64,000 bases of DNA from an uncultured Algibacter sp. (GTDB lineage Bacteria; Bacteroidota; Bacteroidia; Flavobacteriales; Flavobacteriaceae), in assembly GCF_947487575.1 (NCBI RefSeq), contig NZ_CANKXG010000001.1, positions 372,001-436,000 on the forward strand. Reading direction: 5' to 3'. A program made the position numbers and the translations under genes. The notes beneath the pieces are model-generated. The model was not told where the DNA came from. It worked only from the letters and a program-made list of their open reading frames with translations, and searched no databases. This document shows, piece after piece, positions 1-7,804 of the stretch (the first letter of the stretch is position 1; every line of letters starts with the position of its first letter).

Positions 1-2
1 GG

Positions 3-650
3 TATTACCACCCTTGGGGTGATTTTAGTTTAGATACATCGCTTAAAACATACGGGTTTCATCACGATGATATTACAGATGTGTTTATGACGCATTTACA
101 TTTTGATCATTGTGGAGGCAGTATTCAGTGGAATAAAGATAAAACGGGTTATGAACCTGCTTTTAAAAATGCTCACTTTTGGAGTAATAAAGACCATTGG
201 GAATGGGCAACCAAACCCAATAGACGAGAACGCGCTTCATTCCTAAAAGAAAATATTATGCCCATGGAAGAAAGCGGGCAATTAAAGTTTACTTCACTTC
301 CAAAAGATAATTTACTAAATAATTTTGAGTTAGGTTTCGATATTTTCTATGCTAATGGACATACTGATAAACAAATGATTCCGCTTATTAATTACAAAGG
401 AAAAACCATTGCTTTTATGGCAGATTTATTGCCTACTGCAGGACATTTGCCATTGCCTTATGTTATGGGTTATGACACTAGGCCATTATTAACACTGGAT
501 GAAAAAGAAAAGTTTTTAAACTTGGCGGCAGAACAAAATTTCTATTTATTTTTAGAACATGATGCCCATAACGAAATTATAACCGTTCAAAAAACAGAAA
601 AAGGTGTTCGATTGAAAGATGTTTACACCACTCAAGACATATTCAATTAA
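3..650 (+). CDS. MBL-fold metallohydrolase, 5' end cut by window edge
   Basis: The reading frame is open from the first bases of the window, so the N-terminus lies upstream; the first ATG inside (81) is internal. The zinc-binding HxHxDH signature is visible as THLHFDHCGG, followed further on by GH in ANGHTD, an Asp in FMADLLP, and a late His in LEHDAHNE, which is the usual order of metal ligands in metallo-beta-lactamase-fold hydrolases. No signal peptide can be judged because the start is missing. The exact substrate is unknown; relatives include lactonases and other soluble MBL hydrolases. The next gene starts 9 bp downstream on the same strand, so they may be cotranscribed. Confidence 0.85.
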   Translation, partial: YYHPWGDFSLDTSLKTYGFHHDDITDVFMTHLHFDHCGGSIQWNKDKTGYEPAFKNAHFWSNKDHWEWATKPNRRERASFLKENIMPMEESGQLKFTSLPKDNLLNNFELGFDIFYANGHTDKQMIPLINYKGKTIAFMADLLPTAGHLPLPYVMGYDTRPLLTLDEKEKFLNLAAEQNFYLFLEHDAHNEIITVQKTEKGVRLKDVYTTQDIFN

Positions 651-659
651 AATTTAGAA

Positions 660-2288
660 ATGACTAATTCAAATAATAAAATGAGAACAATTAAAACAAT
701 AGCAACATCTGCTTTTTTTGCAATTTTACTTTCTGGATGTGGAGGTACTGCGCCTGTATTATCAACGCCTGTTGAAAATATTGATACATCCCCTTTAAAG
801 GTTTCTGAACTTACTGAAGCAGAAAAACAGAATTGGGGACATCTGGATTTGGTAAAAGATACCATTCCCGGAATGAGTGTTGATAAAGCTTACGCTGAAA
901 TTATTAAAAAAAGAAAAGGACAAAAAGTAATTGTAGCCGTTATTGATTCTGGAATTGATATAGACCATGAAGATTTAAACGATGTTATTTGGACAAACAA
1001 AGATGAAATTCCAAACAACGGAAAGGATGATGATAAAAATGGTTATGTTGACGATGTTCATGGTTGGAATTTTTTAGGAGAAGGGTATAACGAACAATTA
1101 GAATTTGTTAGAATTTTAGCCAGTGGAAATACAAACAATCCAGATTATGCAAGAGCCAAAGCTGAATATGATACAGAATATCAAAAATGGATGGGCAGAA
1201 AAACACAGTATGAGCAAATTTACCAGCAAATTAAAACTACAGATGACACCTTAATAAAGCACTTTGGTAAAAAAGATTACACTAAAAAAGAAGTAGCAGC
1301 TATTAAAACTGAAGACCAAGCATTAGCACAAGCGCAACAAATTGCAAATTATATGTTTAGTAATGGCATGGACTCTATGGCTGATGCCTTAGAAGAAATA
1401 GCAGATAGTTTAGAAAGTATAAATGATCGTCTAAATTACAACCTAAACAAAGATTTAAAGGGTCGTGTTACTGGAGATAATTCAGATGATATGTCTACTA
1501 AATTTTACGGTAATGGTAATGTAAAGCCAGTTAAAAAAACCGAAAGTCATGGTACACACGTTGCAGGAATTATTGCCGCAGAGCGTAATAACGGTAAAGG
1601 TGCTAATGGGGTTGCAAACAATGTTGAAATTATGAGTGTTAGAGCTGTACCAAATGGAGATGAATATGATAAAGATGTGGCTTTAGCCATTCGTTATGCG
1701 GTTGATAACGGTGCAAAAGTTATAAACGGAAGTTTCGGTAAAAGCTTCTCTACACATAGTGATTGGGTAAGGGATGCTATTGCTTACGCAGGAAAAAAAG
1801 ATGTTATTTTTGTACATGCCGCAGGAAATGATAGTAAAGATGTTGACACAAAGCCTAATTTTCCTGATGATAATATAAACGGTCAAGAAGTTTCAGATAC
1901 TTATATTAGAGTTGGTGCTTTGGCTCCAAAATATGGATCTAGTATGGTCGCTGGTTTTTCTAACTACGGCAAAAAAAATGTAGACGTTTTTGCACCAGGA
2001 GCAAGCGTATATTCAACAACTCCAGAGAGCGAATATGATACAAAAGGAGGAACATCTATGGCTGCTCCAGGTGTTGCGGGTATTGCGGCATTAATTCGTT
2101 CTTACTATCCAAAATTAAAAGCTGCTCAGGTAAAACAAATTATTATGGATTCTGGTTTAGCTATTAAAACTAAAGTAATTGTTGGAGGAAACTCTGAAGA
2201 TGTAAGACCTTTTGCAGATTTAAGTAAATCAGCAAAAATAGTAAACGCATACAACGCCTTAATTATGGCTGCCAGCATGTCTAAATAA
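660..2288 (+). CDS. S8 (subtilisin-like) serine peptidase, lipoprotein
   Basis: The N-terminus is a lipoprotein signal (hydrophobic stretch ending LLSGC, Cys about residue 27), so the protein is probably anchored in the outer membrane or periplasm. The subtilase catalytic triad is present: Asp96 in AVIDSGIDIDH, His297 in SHGTHVAGIIAA, Ser466 in GGTSMAAPGVAG. The Asp-to-His spacing of about 200 residues is far longer than in classical subtilisins and contains a charged, helix-rich insertion (about residues 135-280). ATG codons at 660 and 681 are both possible starts; the second gives a more typical signal peptide. A strong terminator follows at 2303, so this gene and the MBL gene may form one unit. 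The substrate is unknown. Confidence 0.93.
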   Translation: MTNSNNKMRTIKTIATSAFFAILLSGCGGTAPVLSTPVENIDTSPLKVSELTEAEKQNWGHLDLVKDTIPGMSVDKAYAEIIKKRKGQKVIVAVIDSGIDIDHEDLNDVIWTNKDEIPNNGKDDDKNGYVDDVHGWNFLGEGYNEQLEFVRILASGNTNNPDYARAKAEYDTEYQKWMGRKTQYEQIYQQIKTTDDTLIKHFGKKDYTKKEVAAIKTEDQALAQAQQIANYMFSNGMDSMADALEEIADSLESINDRLNYNLNKDLKGRVTGDNSDDMSTKFYGNGNVKPVKKTESHGTHVAGIIAAERNNGKGANGVANNVEIMSVRAVPNGDEYDKDVALAIRYAVDNGAKVINGSFGKSFSTHSDWVRDAIAYAGKKDVIFVHAAGNDSKDVDTKPNFPDDNINGQEVSDTYIRVGALAPKYGSSMVAGFSNYGKKNVDVFAPGASVYSTTPESEYDTKGGTSMAAPGVAGIAALIRSYYPKLKAAQVKQIIMDSGLAIKTKVIVGGNSEDVRPFADLSKSAKIVNAYNALIMAASMSK

Positions 2289-2302
2289 CATTTATAAATA
2301 TC

Positions 2303-2345
2303 AAGGTTGTTTTCGTGTGCTTTTGTTCACAAAACAACCTTTTTT
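2303..2345 (+). terminator. Rho-independent terminator after the S8 peptidase
   Basis: Arms AAGGTTGTTTT (2303-2313) and AAAACAACCTT (2331-2341) pair perfectly over 11 bp around a 17-nt loop and are followed by a T run. The GTG at 2317 lies inside this hairpin, which argues against it being the start of the next gene. Confidence 0.85.
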
Positions 2346-2358
2346 AATTCTAGTTTCT

Positions 2359-4209
2359 ATGAGTCGTTTTTTTATTTCAATATTAAGTATTTCATTGTTG
2401 ATGTCGTGCACTAGCCAGAAAGCCTCTGTTGTTTCTGTCCCACAAACACCCACAACACCAACAGCCCTAGCCATGCCTTCATCTAGTTATTGGCAACAAC
2501 ATGTTGATTATAAAATGGAAATTGATATGGATGTAAACACATATCAATATAAGGGAAAACAAAAATTGGTGTATACCAATAATTCACCCGATGCATTGAA
2601 TAAGGTGTTTTATCATTTGTACTTTAATGCTTTTCAACCGGGAAGCGAAATGGATGTACGATCAAGAACTATTGCAGACCCAGACGGAAGAGTTAAAGAC
2701 AGAATTAGTAAATTAAACCCTAGCGAAATTGGGTATATAAAAGTTAACTCACTAACACAAAACGGTGTTTCTATAAAGTACACAACTGTTGGTACGGTTC
2801 TAGAAGTTGAGTTAGCAAAAGCCATTCTACCAGGTGAAAGCGTAACTTTTGATATGGTTTTTGATGGACAAGTCCCTGTTCAAATTCGTCGTTCTGGAAG
2901 AAACAATAAAGAAGGGGTTGCATTATCAATGGCACAGTGGTACCCTAAATTGGCAGAATATGATTTTGAAGGTTGGCATGCCGACCCATATATTGGACGC
3001 GAATTTCATGGTGTTTGGGGTGATTTTGATGTAAAACTTACTATTGATAAAAACTATTTAGTTGGTGGCACGGGTTATCTACAAAACCCAAATGAAATTG
3101 GGCATGGTTATGAAACGGGGACAATAAAGCGACCTAATTCAGATAAATTAACATGGCATTTTATTGCGCCTAAAGTTCATGATTTTACTTGGGCGGCAGA
3201 CCCAGAGTATAATCACGACACAAAACAAGTCCCTAACGGTCCGCTTTTACACTTCTTATACAAAAGCACAATGCCACAAGAAAAGTTAGAAAACTGGAAA
3301 AACCTGCAACCAAAAGCGGTTGAGTTAATGCAGTTTTTTAATAATCAAGTTGGACAGTATCCTTATAAGCAATATTCAGTAATTCAAGGTGGTGATGGCG
3401 GTATGGAATACGGTATGTGTACGCTGATTCTGGGAGAAGGTTCTTTTGATGGTTTATTTGGTGTTACGGCTCATGAAATGGGGCATTCTTGGTTTCAGTT
3501 TATTTTAGCGAGTAACGAAGCTAGACACTCATGGATGGACGAAGGTTTTACAGAATATATTGGCACACTAGCAGAAAGTCATATTTTTAATAAAGATTTT
3601 GAAGATCTTTCAAAACGGGTATATGGTGTTTATTCCTATTTAGCAAAATCTGGAAAAGAACAGCCACAAACCACACATTCCGACAGGTATAACTTTAATC
3701 AATCGTATTCTATTTCAGCTTACTATAAAGGGTATGTGTTTTTAAAGCAACTTGCTTATGTTATTGGTCAAGAAAATCAAGAAAAAACTATAAAACAATA
3801 CTTTAAAGATTTTTCCTTTAAGCACCCAAGACCTGTTGATTTTATTCGAACCGCAGAAAAAGTATCTGGCTTAGAATTAGACTGGTATTTAATGGATTGG
3901 ACGCAAACAACAAACACCATAGATTACGGCGTAAAAAGTATTGAAGGAAAATCGGCGACTATAGAGCGTATTGGTTTAATGCCGATGCCTATAGATGTTG
4001 CAGTAACTTATGAAGATGATACTACTGAGAATTTTTACATTCCGTTGCAAATGATGCGTGGAGAAAAACCAACCACCGCAACTATAATAAAAGACTGGGC
4101 TTGGGCATACCCAACATATACTTTTGAAACCTCAAAAAACATTAAATCTGTTGAAATTGACCCAAAAGGATTAATGGCAGATATAGAAAAAGAGAATAAT
4201 AAAAAGTAA
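2359..4209 (+). CDS. M1 family metallopeptidase (aminopeptidase N-like), lipoprotein
   Basis: Taking the ATG at 2359 the protein is 616 aa and begins with a lipoprotein signal (SISLLMSC). The gluzincin signature HEMGH (372-376) with Glu395 exactly 18 residues later in DEGFTEY is the zinc site of M1 aminopeptidases. The exopeptidase motif GxMEN appears as GGMEYG, with Asn replaced. A beta-rich N-terminal domain precedes the catalytic domain, and the ERAP1/ApN C-terminal helical domain is short. It probably trims peptides in the periplasm or at the cell surface. The start at 2359 is preferred over the GTG at 2317 because the latter sits in a terminator hairpin. A bidirectional-looking terminator follows. 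Confidence 0.92.
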   Translation: MSRFFISILSISLLMSCTSQKASVVSVPQTPTTPTALAMPSSSYWQQHVDYKMEIDMDVNTYQYKGKQKLVYTNNSPDALNKVFYHLYFNAFQPGSEMDVRSRTIADPDGRVKDRISKLNPSEIGYIKVNSLTQNGVSIKYTTVGTVLEVELAKAILPGESVTFDMVFDGQVPVQIRRSGRNNKEGVALSMAQWYPKLAEYDFEGWHADPYIGREFHGVWGDFDVKLTIDKNYLVGGTGYLQNPNEIGHGYETGTIKRPNSDKLTWHFIAPKVHDFTWAADPEYNHDTKQVPNGPLLHFLYKSTMPQEKLENWKNLQPKAVELMQFFNNQVGQYPYKQYSVIQGGDGGMEYGMCTLILGEGSFDGLFGVTAHEMGHSWFQFILASNEARHSWMDEGFTEYIGTLAESHIFNKDFEDLSKRVYGVYSYLAKSGKEQPQTTHSDRYNFNQSYSISAYYKGYVFLKQLAYVIGQENQEKTIKQYFKDFSFKHPRPVDFIRTAEKVSGLELDWYLMDWTQTTNTIDYGVKSIEGKSATIERIGLMPMPIDVAVTYEDDTTENFYIPLQMMRGEKPTTATIIKDWAWAYPTYTFETSKNIKSVEIDPKGLMADIEKENNKK

Positions 4210-4229
4210 TAAAACTTAAAAAAATATGA

Positions 4230-4261
4230 GCCACTTTGTTTAATTCAAAGTGGCTTTTTTG
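4230..4261 (+). terminator. Rho-independent terminator after the M1 peptidase
   Basis: GCCACTTTG (4230-4238) pairs with CAAAGTGGC (4246-4254) around a 7-nt loop, followed by seven T. Confidence 0.88.
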
Positions 4262-4399
4262 TTTGGAGGCAAATAAACTTAGCTTAACAATCAATAAAAT
4301 TCTTATCAGTTTATCAAAAATAGTGCTTAGCAAATCATTGCACTAAAATAATTTTGTTTAACTTTATAAAATAATTTTTAAACAAAACGAAGTTTAATA

Positions 4400-4930
4400 G
4401 TGAAATGTTTTATCGGTATACTAATTTTATTGCAAGGAATGCATTCTAAAATAATCTTTGATTTTAATAAAGAAACAAACATTCAAAATTGGAATGTTGT
4501 TGATGACGTGGTAATGGGTGGAAAATCATCTAGTCAATTTAAACTCAGCTCTAATGGATACGGAGTTTTTATGGGACATGTTTCTTTGGCTAATAATGGT
4601 GGGTTTTCATCTGTTAGATATCAATTTGATAAAATTGAAGTTACAACATACACTAAAATAAGAATTAAACTTAAAGGTGATGGTAAAAATTATCAATTTA
4701 GAGTAAAGGATAATTCAAGAAATTATTATTCTTATATCACAACGTTTTCAACTTCTTGTGACTGGCAATATGTTGAAATAGATTTAAAGGATATGTATCC
4801 TTCATTTAGAGGAAAAAGACTTAATGCTCCAAATTTTTCACATGATTTCATTGAGCAAATTGTGTTATTAGTAGGTAATAAAAAAGATGAATACTTTAAA
4901 CTTATAATTGATACAATAGAATTAATATAA
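4400..4930 (+). CDS. CIA30 family protein (NDUFAF1-like)
   Basis: The body of the protein (from IIFDFN at about residue 18) shows the CIA30/NDUFAF1 pattern: WNVVDDVVMGGKSSS, then GHVSLANNGGFSSVR, then a jelly-roll-like beta-rich half with RVKDNSRNYYSY. The family is named after a mitochondrial complex I assembly factor, but bacterial members have no proven role. With GTG at 4400 it is 176 aa with a short hydrophobic leader; the ATG at 4439 would give a 163-aa form lacking it. It is followed at 20 bp by the small Lacal_2735 gene and then an SDR protein, all on the same strand, which suggests one operon. Confidence 0.8.
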   Translation: MKCFIGILILLQGMHSKIIFDFNKETNIQNWNVVDDVVMGGKSSSQFKLSSNGYGVFMGHVSLANNGGFSSVRYQFDKIEVTTYTKIRIKLKGDGKNYQFRVKDNSRNYYSYITTFSTSCDWQYVEIDLKDMYPSFRGKRLNAPNFSHDFIEQIVLLVGNKKDEYFKLIIDTIELI

Positions 4931-4949
4931 ATAAAAATTAAATAATACG

Positions 4950-5123
4950 ATGTTAAATATATTCAAGAAAAAATCGAAAGCTGAAAAGTTAAATGCTCAG
5001 TACAAAAAATTATTAGAGGAGTCTTACAAACTTTCTACAACCAACAGAAGGCTAAGTGATACTAAAGCAGCAGAAGCTAATGACGTTTTAAAACAAATAG
5101 ATTTACTTAAAAATGATGCATAA
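4950..5123 (+). CDS. Lacal_2735-type small protein (57 aa)
   Basis: ATG at 4950 opens a 57-codon frame ending TAA at 5121-5123. It starts MLNIFKKKSKAEKLNAQYKK and continues with LLEESYKLSTTNRRLSDTKA and a final AxxVLKQIDLL. From memory this is the pattern of the Lacal_2735 family (DUF6435) of small flavobacterial proteins: a basic N-terminus then an amphipathic helical hairpin. Function is unknown. It lies between CIA30 and the SDR/DUF2867 gene with short gaps on both sides. Confidence 0.75.
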   Translation: MLNIFKKKSKAEKLNAQYKKLLEESYKLSTTNRRLSDTKAAEANDVLKQIDLLKNDA

Positions 5124-5159
5124 TCATGGATTTTTATCAAATTTAAAGTTTTACTAAAA

Positions 5160-6581
5160 ATGAAAATTCTTCTAACAGATGCAACGGGTTACATAGGCAA
5201 GAGGTTGCTTCCTGTTTTAGTAGAGCATGGTCATGAAGTGATTTGCTGTGTCAGAGATAAAAGTCGTTTCAATCCTCCATCATCTTTAAAATCAAAAATT
5301 GATGTTATTCAAATTGATTTATTAAACAAAGACTCTTTAAGCAAAATTCCAAAAAATATTAATGCTGCCTATTATTTGGTTCATTCTATGTCTGCTTCTT
5401 CTAACTATAAATCACTTGAGCAACAGTCTGCAATAAATTTTAAGAATGCCCTAAATAAAACTACCGTAGAGCATGTAGTATATTTAAGCGGTATTACTAA
5501 CGAAACTGAATTATCAGAACATCTTACATCCCGAAAAATAGTAGAACATGAACTTGGTACTGGAAATTATAATTTAACAACATTAAGAGCTGGAATTATT
5601 ATTGGTTCTGGAAGTGCTTCTTTTGAAATTATAAGAGATCTTGTTGAAAAACTTCCTGTTATGGTGACCCCAAAATGGTTGAACACAAAATGCCAACCTA
5701 TTGGAATATCTGATGTCATCAAATACTTGTCAAAAGTCCTTTTGAATAAACCAACCTATAATAAGAATTATGATATTGGTGGTCCAGATATTCTTACTTA
5801 TAAAGCAATGCTTTTAGAATTTGCAAAGGTTAGAAACTTAAAGCGAAAAATTTATACAGTACCCATTATGACTCCTAGGCTTTCATCATATTGGTTGTAT
5901 TTTGTAACCTCCACATCCTACAAACTTGCTGTAGCCCTAGTGAATAGTATGAAAATTGAAGTTATTTGTAGACCAAACAATCTAAACAACATATTAAATA
6001 TTACACCAATAAACTATAATAAAGCACTAACAAATGCATTTGCTAAAATAGAAAATAACCAAATCGTTTCTAGTTGGAAAGACGCATATGCAAGTAGTGG
6101 AATTGATAGTCATATATCCGATTTTATTCAGGTTCCAACTTTTGGATGCTTTATCGATCAGCGAAAATTAAAATTTAAATCAAGAACCGATTGTATTGAT
6201 AAAATTTGGAAAATTGGTGGACAAACCGGATGGTATTATGGAAATATACTTTGGAAAATAAGAGGGTTTATGGATAAGCTATTTGGAGGTGTTGGTCTTC
6301 GGCGTGGACGTACAAACCCTAATACTTTGCATGTTGGTGATGCTTTAGATTTTTGGCGCGTATTATATGCAAATAAAGAAGAAGGCCGATTACTTTTATT
6401 CGCTGAAATGAAATTACCCGGAGAAGCATGGCTAGAATTCAAGGTAGTCTCTGAAACTTTAATTCAAACCGCAACCTTTAGACCTTTAGGATTAATGGGA
6501 AGGTTGTATTGGTATGCTGTTCTTCCATTTCATGGATTTATTTTTAATGGAATGATTAAAAAAATAACGAAAGCAAAATAA
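5160..6581 (+). CDS. SDR-type NAD(P)-binding protein with C-terminal DUF2867
   Basis: The 473-aa protein opens with an atypical-SDR Rossmann fingerprint (LLTDATGYIGKRLLPVL, residues 4-20), then YYLVHSM and HVVYLSGI, as in NmrA-like/atypical SDRs that bind NAD(P) but often lack the YxxxK catalytic pair. Residues from about 320 to the end (GQTGWYYGNILWKIRGFMD, RVLYANKEEGRLLLFAEMKL, HGFIFNGMIKKI) fit the DUF2867 domain often fused to such proteins. It probably acts as a redox or sensor protein rather than a classic dehydrogenase. It follows CIA30 and Lacal_2735 and converges with the deacylase gene at 6614. Confidence 0.85.
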   Translation: MKILLTDATGYIGKRLLPVLVEHGHEVICCVRDKSRFNPPSSLKSKIDVIQIDLLNKDSLSKIPKNINAAYYLVHSMSASSNYKSLEQQSAINFKNALNKTTVEHVVYLSGITNETELSEHLTSRKIVEHELGTGNYNLTTLRAGIIIGSGSASFEIIRDLVEKLPVMVTPKWLNTKCQPIGISDVIKYLSKVLLNKPTYNKNYDIGGPDILTYKAMLLEFAKVRNLKRKIYTVPIMTPRLSSYWLYFVTSTSYKLAVALVNSMKIEVICRPNNLNNILNITPINYNKALTNAFAKIENNQIVSSWKDAYASSGIDSHISDFIQVPTFGCFIDQRKLKFKSRTDCIDKIWKIGGQTGWYYGNILWKIRGFMDKLFGGVGLRRGRTNPNTLHVGDALDFWRVLYANKEEGRLLLFAEMKLPGEAWLEFKVVSETLIQTATFRPLGLMGRLYWYAVLPFHGFIFNGMIKKITKAK

Positions 6582-6613
6582 CATGTTAAACGAACCTTCC
6601 AAAGACTCTAATC

Positions 6614-7804
6614 TCAATACCAAGGTTCTCTTTTATAAATTTTAGTTTTTGCTACACGTTCTCTATTATTCAACATTAAATGTGTGTTAGTTATTTGTCT
6701 GTTTCTATAACCTAATAAATGAAATAACGGTTTGGCTAAAAATTTAGCTATAGTTAAGTTTACTTGTAAGCTACCTTCCGTTTTATTTACCCAAGAAACA
6801 CCTGGTAACCATGCCAACAAAGTATCCGTTTTTAAACGCCTTAATACGGCTGATATTTTTAATAAAATTGGTTTTATAGGCTTTATAATAAAAAAACCTT
6901 CAGCACCTCTTTTTTGATATAATGGCATAAATATACTGCCAGTAAATGGTGCTGAGATTTCAACAGCATTACTAATAGCCAATTTTGTTCCTTTTTTTAT
7001 ACGTTCAAAACTTTTAAACCCATTAAGCATTTTAAAGTGTTCCTTTTTTTCAATCTTATAAAGATATATGACTTCAAAAACAGCATTTTTGTTTTTGGCA
7101 TGCTGTTTTAGTTGTTCATGATATTTTGAAAAATTGATAACCGCCTCTTCTTTTAAAACTCCTGAATATACTAGAGTTAAATACACAAAAGCAATACTAT
7201 TTGTAATGGCCGAAAAATCGTCATGTTGCCCAGACTCAAAACCTAGAGACACATAACCCATTTGGTTTATATAACTCAATAATGGTCCGTTTAAATATTC
7301 TTCAATCCCAAGTACTATAGGCACTGGAAATTGTTCTGAAAATTTCCGGTTAATTAAAGCATCATTAATAGTAATAAATGGCAATGTTTTACTTGAAGTG
7401 GTATGTAAGTCTATAAAGTAAAACGGTGATGTATTAGTCTCTAAAATGTCATTTAAAAGATTGAACAATTCAACAAGTTCTAATTCATCTTCATTTAAAA
7501 CCGTTTTATTTCTTATTTTTTGAATTTGTTGTTTAGTCCACAGTCTATTCAAGTCGTTTTCAATATAACGCTTATTTTCTTTTAAAGCTTTTAGATTGCC
7601 CGAAATACCATAAATAGTTCCTTTTACATAAGTATTATTAATGCCAGCTAAAGCATCTTTTAAAGCAAATACACCCGAAGTTTCATTACCATGAATCCCA
7701 CCGAAAAAAACCACAGTAGGCCCTGGTTTGATGCCTTCAATCTTGCCTAATATTCTATCTACTTTTAGGCTACTATCTAGTGCTTTGCTATAAACTTCTA
7801 TCAT
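6614..7804 (-). CDS. Succinylglutamate desuccinylase/aspartoacylase-family zinc deacylase
   Basis: This 396-aa M14-like protein carries the family zinc site: His38 and Glu41 in GGIHGNETSG, and His134 in DLHTTSS; NDLNR (83-87) matches the substrate-carboxylate binding motif NxxR. The family removes acyl groups from amino acids (AstE, aspartoacylase) or from related amides. Its start codon overlaps the stop of the upstream GCS-like/CBS gene by 4 bp (7801-7804), so the two are translationally coupled. The C-terminal 90 residues after VEISAPFTGSIFMPLY resemble the small beta domain of AspA proteins. The substrate is not evident from sequence. Confidence 0.85.
   Translation of the reverse strand: MIEVYSKALDSSLKVDRILGKIEGIKPGPTVVFFGGIHGNETSGVFALKDALAGINNTYVKGTIYGISGNLKALKENKRYIENDLNRLWTKQQIQKIRNKTVLNEDELELVELFNLLNDILETNTSPFYFIDLHTTSSKTLPFITINDALINRKFSEQFPVPIVLGIEEYLNGPLLSYINQMGYVSLGFESGQHDDFSAITNSIAFVYLTLVYSGVLKEEAVINFSKYHEQLKQHAKNKNAVFEVIYLYKIEKKEHFKMLNGFKSFERIKKGTKLAISNAVEISAPFTGSIFMPLYQKRGAEGFFIIKPIKPILLKISAVLRRLKTDTLLAWLPGVSWVNKTEGSLQVNLTIAKFLAKPLFHLLGYRNRQITNTHLMLNNRERVAKTKIYKREPWY

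Noticed and set aside
2317-2358. GTG start 14 codons upstream for the M1 peptidase
   Set aside because: It lies within a terminator hairpin, and the ATG at 2359 gives a proper lipoprotein signal.
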